The notes beneath the pieces are model-generated. The model was not told the origin of the DNA. It saw only the letters and a program-made list of their open reading frames with translations, and ran no database searches. Positions 1 through 8,542 of a stretch of 53,228 nt of DNA are shown here, in pieces. Each line of letters starts with the position of its first letter. Position 1 is the stretch's first letter. A program made the translations under genes and the position numbers. The DNA is from Flavobacterium sp. (GTDB taxonomy: Bacteria > Bacteroidota > Bacteroidia > Flavobacteriales > Flavobacteriaceae): contig JAGNYR010000004.1 in assembly GCA_017984835.1 (NCBI GenBank), positions 1 to 53,228 on the forward strand. Direction: 5' to 3'.

Positions 1-929
1 TGCGATTGATAATTGGCCATAAGTTTGCTTTCAAATTCAGATTTTTGTGTAGAATCCAACACTTTTTTAATTTCTTCAAGTACCGTTTTTGTATTGTTTC
101 CGTCGACATAAATTCCTTTGGTCGCTTTGGCAATTTTTGTCAATACTTCTTCATTTCTTTTGGTAACCACAATGTTCCCATCTTGGTCTTTTTGCAAGGC
201 ATTGCCTTGTCCTAAACTTTTTAAAGGAATGGTTCCTCCTTTTTCTGTACCTACACCAATCGTTACAATTCGGATGCCTAGGCTTTTCGCGTTTTCGGCT
301 GCATCTACTGCTTCTTCAGAATGGTCTTCTCCGTCGGAAAGAATGATAAGTAACTTGCTTGTTTTGTCTTTTTTGTCAAAATATTTATCTGTCGCCAATT
401 GAATCGCTTCGTCAATCATGGTGCCTTGTGACGAGATCATGCTTGGATTCATCCCTTGCATAAACATCTTAGCCACGCTATAATCTGAAGTCATGGGTAG
501 TACCGGAAAAGCACTTCCAGAATATGCAATGATCCCAATTTTATCGCTTCCCAGTTGGTTGATTAATTGCGAAACCAATTGCTTGCTTTTTTCAAGTCGG
601 TTCGGGGCAATGTCTGACGCTAGCATACTTTTGGAAACATCCACAGCAAAAACTATGTCGATACCTTGGCGCTTTACAGTATCCATTTTGGTTCCCATTT
701 TTGGATTAACCAATGCGATGATCAAAAACAAGAAGGCTACCAAAACCACCGTAATTTTTAGTGTTGGTTTAAAAACCGATTTCTCGGGGCTCAAGCTTTG
801 TATTAAATGTGCCTCTCCAAATTCTTTCTGCTTTTTCTTTTTCCAAACCAATGTATAAGCAAATAACAAGGCCAAAACCGGAATGAGCAGTAGTAAATAG
901 AAATAACTTTTTTCTTCTAGTTCAAACAT
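1..929 (-). CDS. batB: BatB-like VWA-domain membrane protein (3' end cut by window)
   Basis: The frame reads from ATG at 929 to the left edge without a stop, giving about 309 codons; BatB proteins are usually around 340 residues, so roughly the last 35 are missing. A membrane segment lies at about residues 10-28 and another at about 58-75, followed by a von Willebrand A domain. The metal-site (MIDAS) motif DVSKS starts at residue 97, and a LSDGED motif lies further on. Bat (Bacteroides aerotolerance) proteins sit in the inner membrane facing the periplasm; the family was linked to oxidative-stress tolerance but the biochemical role is unsettled. It is the last visible gene of the MoxR-DUF58-BatD-BatA-BatB operon, 7 bases after batA. 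BatC and a further BatD would be expected beyond the left edge. Confidence 0.9.
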   Translation of the reverse strand, partial: MFELEEKSYFYLLLLIPVLALLFAYTLVWKKKKQKEFGEAHLIQSLSPEKSVFKPTLKITVVLVAFLFLIIALVNPKMGTKMDTVKRQGIDIVFAVDVSKSMLASDIAPNRLEKSKQLVSQLINQLGSDKIGIIAYSGSAFPVLPMTSDYSVAKMFMQGMNPSMISSQGTMIDEAIQLATDKYFDKKDKTSKLLIILSDGEDHSEEAVDAAENAKSLGIRIVTIGVGTEKGGTIPLKSLGQGNALQKDQDGNIVVTKRNEEVLTKIAKATKGIYVDGNNTKTVLEEIKKVLDSTQKSEFESKLMANYQS

Positions 930-936
930 ATCTTAT

Positions 937-1938
937 TTATATAAAACTTCTAAAAATAGAATTGCGTAAAGTAATTTCGAGCACGAGTAAAAATACAGCA
1001 ATCCAAATAAATGGACGGAATTTTTCGTCGTAATCATAAAACTTTAATTCTTCTATTTCTGTTGTTTCTAATTTGTTGATTTCTTCATAAATTGTCTCTA
1101 GCCTAGAGTTACTCGTCGCTCTAAAGTATTTTCCCCCCGAGTTATTGGCGATGTTTTTCATCAATTGTTCGTCAATTTCTACTTTCATTTTTTTGAAAAT
1201 AAAACTACCATTGGGTGCAATTGCATATGGGAAATCAGCCATTCCGTTACTTCCAATACCAATCGTGTACACTTTTATCTTGTATTCTTTGGCAATTTGC
1301 GAAGCCATTTCGGGTTCAATGAATCCAGAATTGTTTACCCCATCAGTAAGTAAAATAATAACTTTACTTTTTGCTTTACTGTCTTTTAATCGGTTTACAG
1401 CCGTAGAAAGTCCCATTCCGATGGCGGTTCCATCTTGAAGTACGTTGTCAAATTTTATTTCCTTTATGGCCTCTGCCACAATGGCTTTATCACTAGTAAC
1501 TGGGGTTTTGGTATACGCTTCGCCTGCATAAGCTACAATTCCGATACGGTCATTGGGTCTGTTTTCAACAAATTTTATGGCGACCTCTTTCAAGGCTTCC
1601 ATCCGATTTGGTTTCAGATCTTTGGCAAGCATACTGCTCGACAAATCGATTGCCATCACAATATCTACTCCCTTAGTGGTTTTTGTTTGATTGCTAATAT
1701 CTACTGTTCGAGGTCTTGCCAATGCAACGATAATAGCTGCTAGAGCAAGTATTCTGAGGACAGGTAAAAATGGTTTGGTCTTTGATCGAAAGGAAGTTGC
1801 TTTTTGGAATCCTTTTACCGAACTCATACGCAAGGTTGGCGTTTGTTCCTTCTTTTTATAAAAAAGCCAAAAACCAGCAACAGGCAAGACCAACAATAGC
1901 CAAAAAAATTCCGGATTTAAAAACGATACATTTCCCAT
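937..1938 (-). CDS. batA: BatA-like VWA-domain membrane protein
   Basis: A 333-residue protein with an N-terminal membrane helix (about 10-27), a short cytoplasmic stretch, a second helix (about 58-75), a VWA domain with the MIDAS motif DLSSS near residue 98 and the usual LLTDG segment, and a C-terminal helix near 312-328. This is the full BatA architecture and length. It probably works with BatB as a membrane-anchored VWA pair whose assembly is remodelled by the upstream MoxR ATPase; that role is inferred from the family, not shown here. Its ATG overlaps the stop of the preceding BatD-like gene in a TAATG junction, so the two are probably translationally coupled. Confidence 0.93.
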   Translation of the reverse strand: MGNVSFLNPEFFWLLLVLPVAGFWLFYKKKEQTPTLRMSSVKGFQKATSFRSKTKPFLPVLRILALAAIIVALARPRTVDISNQTKTTKGVDIVMAIDLSSSMLAKDLKPNRMEALKEVAIKFVENRPNDRIGIVAYAGEAYTKTPVTSDKAIVAEAIKEIKFDNVLQDGTAIGMGLSTAVNRLKDSKAKSKVIILLTDGVNNSGFIEPEMASQIAKEYKIKVYTIGIGSNGMADFPYAIAPNGSFIFKKMKVEIDEQLMKNIANNSGGKYFRATSNSRLETIYEEINKLETTEIEELKFYDYDEKFRPFIWIAVFLLVLEITLRNSIFRSFI

Positions 1939-3557
1939 TATTCTTGTGCTATATTTAATTCAACCGAGTTCAATATTCTGCCTGCAATTTCAGACCCATA
2001 AGCATCTCCTTCTTTGTAGCAAATGGTAATTTGTTGAATCCCTCCGTCTTGTTTAAAGAACAACATTTCGTAATACAATTTGTGGCTCGTTTTGGTTAAT
2101 TTATTTACCATCGTTATGGTTCCGAAGGTTTTTTTACCTTCTACTCCTTGGTTGGTTTTAAAATCTTCCTGTTTAAAAATAATGTTAGTTGCTCCTTGCG
2201 TTTCCCATATTTTGACGGTTTCGTCTGCAAGTTGCTCTAAATTGATTTCTGTTTTTTGCTTTAATTTTTTGGTCGCCAAGGCCACGTAAAAAGATTCGGC
2301 CAAACTTCCATAACTAAAAAATTGCATTTCCTTGATGAGTGCCATGGCGTTTTTAGGCAGTACTTTTTCTGGATCTTGACGCATCAGTATGGCTGGTGAT
2401 TCCAATTTTACGCTTGGATTTCCATAATTACTAAACAGCCATTCTTTAGCCAATAATTCTTTGGTTGGATTTCCAAAAAAGTTCTCGAATCCCTCTGTTG
2501 TCAATCGGTATACAACCAATGAAGAAAGTAAAAATGCGAAGGCCACAAGAGCCATTTTTACTTTACGCTTTCTCTCTTTTTGAAGGTTGAGTATACGTTG
2601 AGCTTCTTTTTGTTCTTCGTTCCAAAGTGCCAATTCATCATCGGTTGCTTCCACTTCTGTTGGGATGGCTTTATGGATGGTTACAATGGAGTTGGTCACA
2701 CGTTTTTTATCCTCTTCAATTTCAAAATCCAATGGTTTAACTTTTGCAAATTTTACCAAATCGGCTTGTTTCAATACTTTTTCAAGATTGGATAAGGTTT
2801 CTTGCGATAGTTTTAATTTTTTTTGCGAAGCCACTTTTTTCAGACTCATAATAAGTTCGGAAGTGGTGCTTTCCATGGCCGGAATTTGAATTTCTTCTTC
2901 GATGTAATTTCTAACAATATCGGTGAGTTCCGAATAATATATTTTAACTTCCCCTTTCTGCCAAAGTTCCTTTTTTTCTAAGGATTGCAGCAATGAAGTC
3001 GCCTTTTCTATCGGAGAGGTAAAAACAATAACTTCTTCTTTTTGCGGTTGTTTTTTATTTTTCAAAAACCAATAAATTCCAACTGCTAGCAAGGCTAAAA
3101 AAACAAGAACTAAAACATAGATCCACCAATTACTTGCTGTTTCTACAGATTGAACTGTTTTGATATCATACATTTTTTGTTTCAACGTATCTACCTTAAC
3201 ATCTGTGACTTCTAGTGCAATACTGTCTGTAAATACAGGTTTCCCATTGATTATTACCCGAATTTTTGGGATCGAATATTTTCCTGAGTCAAATTGGGTG
3301 AGTCCGTATTTTTTGATGAGTTCAATGGATTCATTTTTTTTAACCGTATCTATTTTGTAAGATTCAATAATCTCTAAAGCACCAAAATTTTTGGTTTCAG
3401 GAAATTTTACTTTATCCGATTTCCCAACGGTAGTTTTTAAAGTCAATAAAAATTCGGCACCTATTTTATTGCGCGTTGTATCGACAGAGGAAGTAACCTT
3501 CTGTGCAAAAATAGAGGTCGATAATAACAATAAAAAGAAGCAAATTATTTTTTTCAT
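1938..3557 (-). CDS. BatD-like periplasmic/membrane protein of the Bat operon
   Basis: A 539-residue protein with a Sec signal peptide (MKKIICFFLLLL, cleavage after about FAQ at 19). A beta-rich region resembling the N-terminal domain of BatD follows (the SGKYSIPKIRV stretch near residue 92 is typical). A membrane helix lies at about 146-166, then a long charged cytoplasmic part, a second helix at about 333-352, and a C-terminal domain of about 170 residues with no family I recognise. In Flavobacteria this extra gene regularly sits between the DUF58 gene and batA. I infer that it is a partner subunit of the Bat complex. The start gives a good signal peptide, and the gene follows DUF58 by 26 bases. 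Confidence 0.75.
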   Translation of the reverse strand: MKKIICFFLLLLSTSIFAQKVTSSVDTTRNKIGAEFLLTLKTTVGKSDKVKFPETKNFGALEIIESYKIDTVKKNESIELIKKYGLTQFDSGKYSIPKIRVIINGKPVFTDSIALEVTDVKVDTLKQKMYDIKTVQSVETASNWWIYVLVLVFLALLAVGIYWFLKNKKQPQKEEVIVFTSPIEKATSLLQSLEKKELWQKGEVKIYYSELTDIVRNYIEEEIQIPAMESTTSELIMSLKKVASQKKLKLSQETLSNLEKVLKQADLVKFAKVKPLDFEIEEDKKRVTNSIVTIHKAIPTEVEATDDELALWNEEQKEAQRILNLQKERKRKVKMALVAFAFLLSSLVVYRLTTEGFENFFGNPTKELLAKEWLFSNYGNPSVKLESPAILMRQDPEKVLPKNAMALIKEMQFFSYGSLAESFYVALATKKLKQKTEINLEQLADETVKIWETQGATNIIFKQEDFKTNQGVEGKKTFGTITMVNKLTKTSHKLYYEMLFFKQDGGIQQITICYKEGDAYGSEIAGRILNSVELNIAQE

Positions 3558-3583
3558 GTTGTATAATCCTAGTGGTAGGTTCC

Positions 3584-4450
3584 TTATCTTGATTTGAAAT
3601 AACCTAATAATTTTGTGACATAACTTTCATCCACGCGGGTACTAATCGTTCCCGATCCACATTTTGAAAAAATCTCTTTAAAATAAGTTACTTTTTCTCT
3701 GTACTGTTTTTCATAATTCATTCGGATGCTTTTTGAACAGGTATCAACTACTAAAATTTCACCTGTTTCGGCATCTTCCATTTCTACCACTCCAATATTT
3801 GGCATTTTTTCTTCCCGAATGTCAAATACACGAACACCTGTAATGTCGTGTTTTTTACTGGCAATTTTTAATGATTTCTCATAGTCATCGTCGACAATAA
3901 AATCGGAAATCAGAAACACAATTGCTTTCTTTTTTTGGGTACCCGACAAAAATTTTAAGGCTTCTGAAAGATTGGATTCTTTGCTTTTGGGTTCAAATTC
4001 GATCAATTCACGAATGATGCGCAATACATGTGATTTGCCTTTTTTTGGCGGAATGTACAATTCGATTTGATTTGAAAATAAAATCAAGCCTATTTTGTCG
4101 TTGTTTTGCGTTGCCGAAAAAGCCATCGTTGCAGCAATTTCTGTCACAATTTCACTTTTAAGTTGGTTCTTTGTTCCAAAATGTTCCGAACCAGAGATGT
4201 CAACCATGAGCATCATGGTAAGTTCTCTTTCTTCTTCAAAAACTTTGATATAGGGCTCGTTGTATCTTGCGGTAACGTTCCAATCTATCGCACGAACATC
4301 GTCTCCAAATTGATATTGGCGAACTTCTGAAAACGTCATTCCGCGTCCTTTAAAAGACGTATGATACTCACCCGAAAAGATATGATCGCTCAATCTTCGG
4401 GTCTTGATTTCAATTTTACGTACTTTTTTTAGTAGGTCTTTTGTTTCCAT
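3584..4450 (-). CDS. DUF58 family VWA-like protein
   Basis: A 288-residue cytoplasmic protein. The N-terminal segment GMTFSEVRQYQFGDD-VRAIDWNVTAR is the DUF58 hallmark, and a divergent VWA fold follows with MIDAS motif DISGS near residue 89 and a LISDF segment. There is no signal peptide or membrane helix. DUF58 proteins are almost always paired with MoxR ATPases, as here, where the MoxR gene is immediately upstream. The pair is thought to act as a chaperone-like module that matures a substrate, but the client of this group is unknown. The gap to moxR is 75 bases and to the BatD-like gene 26 bases; all five Bat-region genes read the same way and probably form one transcript. Confidence 0.92.
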   Translation of the reverse strand: METKDLLKKVRKIEIKTRRLSDHIFSGEYHTSFKGRGMTFSEVRQYQFGDDVRAIDWNVTARYNEPYIKVFEEERELTMMLMVDISGSEHFGTKNQLKSEIVTEIAATMAFSATQNNDKIGLILFSNQIELYIPPKKGKSHVLRIIRELIEFEPKSKESNLSEALKFLSGTQKKKAIVFLISDFIVDDDYEKSLKIASKKHDITGVRVFDIREEKMPNIGVVEMEDAETGEILVVDTCSKSIRMNYEKQYREKVTYFKEIFSKCGSGTISTRVDESYVTKLLGYFKSR

Positions 4451-4525
4451 TGGATTGTGGTTGTTGGTATCAATAGAAGGTTATTGGAAAAATCCATCAA
4501 CGATCTATTAACTACGATCACCTAG

Positions 4526-5530
4526 TTAAGGCACCTCAATTTCATTCACAATTTTGTTGATGATGTCAACCGACGTTACATTTTCGGCTTCAGCCTCATA
4601 CGTAACCCCAATTCTATGACGTAATACATCATGAACTACAGCTCTCACATCTTCTGGAATAACATACCCTCTTCGTTTGATAAATGCGTAACATTTAGCA
4701 GCGGTTGCCAAATTGATACTACCACGCGGAGAAGAACCGAAACTGATTAATGGTTTCAAGCTTTCTAGCTTGTATTGCTCTGGGAAACGAGTCGCAAAAA
4801 TAATATCGAGTATGTATTTTTCAATTTTTTCGTCCATATAAACCTCACGAACCGCCTCTTGAGCTCTCAGAATTTGTTCCACCGAGATGACCGCATTTTC
4901 TTTTTCGTAAGCGCCTTTCAAATTCTGACGAATGACCAAACGCTCTTCGTCCATTTTTGGATATTCAATCACAGTTTTCAACATAAAACGATCGACTTGC
5001 GCTTCTGGTAAAGGATAGGTTCCTTCTTGTTCAATTGGGTTTTGTGTAGCCAATACCAAGAAAGGTTTGTCTAATTTAAACGTAGTATCTCCAATAGTAA
5101 CTTGCTTTTCTTGCATGGCCTCCAAAAGTGCCGATTGTACCTTGGCTGGCGCACGGTTGATCTCATCTGCAAGCACAAAGTTGGCAAAAATAGGCCCCTT
5201 TTTTATTGAAAATTCGTTTTGCTTTACGTTGTAAATCATGGTTCCAACAACGTCTGCAGGCAATAAATCAGGTGTAAATTGAATTCTACTGAAACTTCCT
5301 TGAACCGCTTGTGATAAGGTGTTAATGGCCAAGGTTTTTGCCAATCCAGGAACTCCTTCAAGCAAAATATGACCTTGCCCCAATAGACCAATTAATAATC
5401 GTTCCACCATGTGTTTTTGCCCCACGATTACTTTGTTCATTTCTAATGAAAGTAAATCAATGAAAGCGCTTTCTCTTTCTATTTTCTCATTTATAGCTCT
5501 AATGTCTAAAGCGGCAATTTGCTCTTCCAT
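4526..5530 (-). CDS. MoxR-family AAA+ ATPase
   Basis: A 334-residue AAA+ ATPase of the MoxR group. Walker A reads GVPGLAKT (near residue 79), Walker B is LADEINRAP, and sensor-1 ATQNPIEQEGTYPLPEAQ and the lid domain are all present, so it should be active. MoxR ATPases work with VWA-domain partners, here encoded by the next genes (DUF58, BatA, BatB). It is the promoter-proximal gene of the operon. In the 185 bp between this gene and the divergent aldo/keto reductase I find only imperfect -7 boxes (CAAAATT-type on the plus strand), so the promoter is not assigned. Confidence 0.95.
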   Translation of the reverse strand: MEEQIAALDIRAINEKIERESAFIDLLSLEMNKVIVGQKHMVERLLIGLLGQGHILLEGVPGLAKTLAINTLSQAVQGSFSRIQFTPDLLPADVVGTMIYNVKQNEFSIKKGPIFANFVLADEINRAPAKVQSALLEAMQEKQVTIGDTTFKLDKPFLVLATQNPIEQEGTYPLPEAQVDRFMLKTVIEYPKMDEERLVIRQNLKGAYEKENAVISVEQILRAQEAVREVYMDEKIEKYILDIIFATRFPEQYKLESLKPLISFGSSPRGSINLATAAKCYAFIKRRGYVIPEDVRAVVHDVLRHRIGVTYEAEAENVTSVDIINKIVNEIEVP

Positions 5531-5715
5531 AATTGTATATTTATCCCTTTTTTTTATTTCAAAATTTTAACATTCCAAAATTGAAAATTAAATTACTATT
5601 CGAATGTTAATAATGCGTTAAAACTTCATAAAAAAGGGACAATTTAAGGATGATTTATGATTTTCTTTTAGTAATTTTAATGTTTAAACTAATTAAGTAG
5701 CTACTATTTCAATTT

Positions 5716-6594
5716 ATGAGTACTTCAAAAACAAAATTATCACCTATTATTGCCGGAACCATGAATTGGGGCGTATGGGATAAAAATCTTTCTGTGAAAG
5801 AAATGAATCATTTGATCCACCTTTGCACAGAAAACAACATTACTTCTTTTGATCATGCCGATATATATGGAGGATATACCACCGAAGCCCAATTTGGAAA
5901 AGCATTTTCTGAAAGCAAAATAGATCGTAACGCGATCCAATTGATTTCAAAATGTGGTATTCAAATGGTTGCCGACAACAGATCTACAACCATTAAACAC
6001 TATAATTACTCCAAAGAACACATCGTTTGGTCGGTCGAAAATTCGTTGAAAAATTTACATACAGACTATTTGGACGTTTTATTGTTGCACAGACCAAGTC
6101 CGTTGATGCAAGCAGATGAAATTTCTGAGGCCATTGCCAAATTAAAATCGGAGGGGAAAATAATCGATTTTGGATTGTCTAATTTCACGTCATCACAAAC
6201 CGAATTAATTCGTAAAAACACTGAAATACAATACAATCAAATACAATTTTCGGCTACTCAGCTTGAGCCAATGCTGGATGGAAGTCTCGATTATATGCAA
6301 TTACACAACATCCAACCGATGTCTTGGAACCCGCTTGGGACTGTTTTTAGAGAAGATTCTGAACAAACACGACGTTTGAAAAAACTGTTTGCTCAATTAG
6401 TAACTAAATATGGCGTAGGATCAGATACTTTATTGCTTGCATGGGTCATTCGTCATCCGGCTAAAGTGCTTCCGGTTGCAGGAACAGTAAACATTGCTCG
6501 AATTCAACAATTGATGAAAGCGGCTAGTCTAGAATTAACTCTAGAAGATTGGTTTGCCATTTGGTCAGAAAGTATTGGTAAAAACATTCCATAA
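5716..6594 (+). CDS. Aldo/keto reductase family oxidoreductase
   Basis: A 292-residue NADPH-dependent aldo/keto reductase. The (alpha/beta)8 barrel tetrad is visible: Asp and Tyr in the DHADIYGGY segment near residues 49-57, Lys in LISKCG, and His in LLLHRPSP near 124-131. The cofactor-binding end has the LPVAGT motif near residue 256. The substrate cannot be told from sequence; this subgroup resembles E. coli YdhF. Its stop codon is followed directly by the ATG of the phosphatase gene (TAAATG, no gap), so the two are cotranscribed and probably coupled. Confidence 0.93.
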   Translation: MSTSKTKLSPIIAGTMNWGVWDKNLSVKEMNHLIHLCTENNITSFDHADIYGGYTTEAQFGKAFSESKIDRNAIQLISKCGIQMVADNRSTTIKHYNYSKEHIVWSVENSLKNLHTDYLDVLLLHRPSPLMQADEISEAIAKLKSEGKIIDFGLSNFTSSQTELIRKNTEIQYNQIQFSATQLEPMLDGSLDYMQLHNIQPMSWNPLGTVFREDSEQTRRLKKLFAQLVTKYGVGSDTLLLAWVIRHPAKVLPVAGTVNIARIQQLMKAASLELTLEDWFAIWSESIGKNIP

Positions 6595-7332
6595 ATGAGT
6601 AAAACATTCGTTATTGGAGATATCCATGGCGGTTTACTTGCTTTGCATCAAGTGATGCATCGTGCCAAAGTAAGCCCAAATGACACCTTGATTTTTTTAG
6701 GTGATTATGTAGATGGATGGAGTCAATCTCCGGAAGTAATCGATTTTTTGATCGCAACGTCAAAAATTCAAAATACCATTTTGCTTCGAGGAAATCACGA
6801 CCAGTTGCTGTTGGATTGGCTAGAAGGAAATACCGCAGAATTTGATGAAAGTTTGTGGTTCAAACATGGCGGGGAATCTACCTCATTGGCCTATTCCTCG
6901 ATTTCGACAGAAAAAAAGAAGGATCATATTGCGTTTTTGAAAACTTTAAAAGACTACCATATAGATGATAAAAACAGGCTGTTCATCCATGCCGGATTTA
7001 CAAATTTGAATGGGGTAAATTTCGAATATTTTCCGAAGATGTTTTATTGGGATCGAACACTTTGGGAAACGGCTTTGTCTGTTGATGCAACCATGTCAAC
7101 GGATCATCTGTATTATCCAAAACGATTCACTTTGTACCCCGAAATTTTCATCGGGCACACCCCTGTGACTAAAATTGGAGAAACCGTTCCGATTAAGAAA
7201 GCATGTGTTTGGAACCTCGATACAGGTGCTGCTTTTAAGGGGCCCTTGACCCTTATGGATGTGGAAACAAAAGAATATTGGCAAAGTGATCCGCTTCCCG
7301 AAATATATCCGAACGAAAAGGGCAGAAATTAG
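6595..7332 (+). CDS. PPP-family metallophosphoesterase (serine/threonine phosphatase-like)
   Basis: A 245-residue cytoplasmic calcineurin-like phosphoesterase. The metal-binding signatures of the PPP family occur in order: GDIHGG near residue 7, GDYVDG near 35, RGNHD near 64, then a His in LFIHAGF and another in IGHTP. Known relatives include bacterial Ser/Thr phosphatases (PrpA type) and Ap4A hydrolases; I cannot choose between protein and nucleotide substrates. It abuts the upstream aldo/keto reductase gene without a gap. A separate -7 promoter box for the next gene lies 11 bases after its stop. Confidence 0.9.
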   Translation: MSKTFVIGDIHGGLLALHQVMHRAKVSPNDTLIFLGDYVDGWSQSPEVIDFLIATSKIQNTILLRGNHDQLLLDWLEGNTAEFDESLWFKHGGESTSLAYSSISTEKKKDHIAFLKTLKDYHIDDKNRLFIHAGFTNLNGVNFEYFPKMFYWDRTLWETALSVDATMSTDHLYYPKRFTLYPEIFIGHTPVTKIGETVPIKKACVWNLDTGAAFKGPLTLMDVETKEYWQSDPLPEIYPNEKGRN

Positions 7333-7343
7333 CCAATACCTAG

Positions 7344-7351
7344 TATCTTTG
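7344..7351 (+). promoter_or_regulatory. -7 promoter box (TATCTTTG)
   Basis: An exact match to the Bacteroidota TAnnTTTG -7 element, 27 bases before the ATG of the barrel gene. I see no clear TTG at 19-22 bp upstream, so only the -7 box is claimed. Confidence 0.5.
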
Positions 7352-7378
7352 CATACACCTTATAATCCAATCGTTACC

Positions 7379-7872
7379 ATGAAAAAAGTATTCGTTTTCG
7401 CCTTAGTATTTAGTTCCATGTTTTCAAATGCGCAAGTATTTAAAGGCAAAGGAGATGTAAAAGCCCAAGTAGGGTTTAGTTTTCAAAATGAGGTGCTTCC
7501 TTGTATGTGACCAACGACTATGGTATTGGAGAAAACATCTCTGTTGGGTTTGTTGGATCCTATATGTTGAATGCAGATCAAATGGAAATCACAAAGCCAA
7601 AAATTGAGGATAAAATTGATTTAAAAGTCCGTTTTAATGCAAACATTGGTAATGTAATCAATATCGATAAAAATTTTGACCTGTATCCAGGGTTAAGTTT
7701 AGGAATAAAAAATCTGGGAGGACACCTTGGTGCCAGGTATTTTTTTTCAAATGGATTTGGCGTATTTACAGAGGTTGGATTACCAATCGCTAGATATAAT
7801 AATGAAGTGGCTGGATACAAATTGTATAACAATCAATTTGTTTTTTGTGCCGGTGCTTCTTTTAATTTATAA
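7379..7872 (+). pseudogene. Outer-membrane beta-barrel protein (DUF6646-like), interrupted by a one-base frameshift
   Basis: Reading starts at ATG 7379 with a clean signal peptide (MKKVFVFALVF..., cleavage after about NAQ) and continues through FKGKGDVKAQVGFSFQN, which is then followed by ELPC-like out-of-frame residues and a stop at 7508-7510. From about 7494 the next frame carries on with GASLYVTNDYGIGENIS and runs to 7872, ending in a typical barrel strand (FVFCAGASFNL). Joining the frames by adding one base between about 7484 and 7494 restores a protein of about 164 residues. Nothing else is degraded, so this is either a recent mutation, a sequencing error or a phase-variable site, although there is no long homopolymer at the break. 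The barrel family has no known function. Confidence 0.8.
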
Positions 7873-7890
7873 AATTTAATATCATAAAGA

Positions 7891-8466
7891 ATGAGTGTTG
7901 TTACCGAAAAAAGATTAAAAGACAGAAGTGGATCTGTTTGTGAAATTAGTGGAAGTGATGAAAATTTAGTGGTTTATTTAGTAGAACCGAAAACAGAAGC
8001 TATTCCTGAAAATTGTATCTTGATTACCAAATCACTTAAAGATCAAATAGAAAACCCCGATACTACCAATCCAAATGACTGGAGAGGATTAAGTGACAGT
8101 ATGTGGAATGAAAACCTACCTGTTCAAATTGTCTCTTGGAGAATGCATGCAAGGTTAAAAAATATGGATATGTTAGAAATGATGTATCTTGATGAAGATG
8201 CTTTAGAATGGGCAAAAGCAACCGGTGAAGCCGATGACGATGAAGGAAAAATTGTACACAAAGATTCAAATGGAAATGTTTTACTTGATGGCGATTCTGT
8301 GGTGTTGATTAAAGACCTTGATGTAAAAGGAGCTACTTTTACGGCAAAACGCGGGGCTGCCGTGCACAACATTAAATTGGTTTGGGACGATGCCAACCTG
8401 ATTGAAGGTAGAGTAGAAAACCAAAATATCTACATTTTGACGCAATACGTGAAGAAAACGAAGTAG
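7891..8466 (+). CDS. PhnA-domain protein
   Basis: A 191-residue soluble protein. The C-terminal 70 residues match the PhnA domain well (DSNGNVLLDGDSVVLIKDLDVKG near residues 126-150, then KRGAAVHNIKLV and a final YVKK). The N-terminal zinc-ribbon part is reduced: SGSVCEISG keeps only one Cys, so this copy is unlikely to bind zinc there. Despite the name (alkylphosphonate uptake operon protein), PhnA proteins have no demonstrated role in phosphonate breakdown, and there are no phn genes nearby. The gene begins 18 bases after the barrel gene. A strong hairpin terminator follows its stop. Confidence 0.88.
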   Translation: MSVVTEKRLKDRSGSVCEISGSDENLVVYLVEPKTEAIPENCILITKSLKDQIENPDTTNPNDWRGLSDSMWNENLPVQIVSWRMHARLKNMDMLEMMYLDEDALEWAKATGEADDDEGKIVHKDSNGNVLLDGDSVVLIKDLDVKGATFTAKRGAAVHNIKLVWDDANLIEGRVENQNIYILTQYVKKTK

Positions 8467-8491
8467 TTTATTCAGCTACTTTGATACAACA

Positions 8492-8522
8492 AAAAACCCT
8501 GCAAGGATCTTGCAGGGTTTTT
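8492..8522. terminator. Bidirectional intrinsic terminator
   Basis: Stem CCCTGCAAG / CTTGCAGGG with a GAT loop, flanked by A-run and T-run so that it works on both strands. It sits between the convergent PhnA gene (plus) and the ALDH gene (minus). Confidence 0.9.
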
Positions 8523-8542
8523 CTATATATTCATTTCTTCCA

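Noticed and set aside
7891-8466. Phosphonate utilisation role for the PhnA-domain gene
   Set aside because: No other phn genes are present, and the family name is historical.
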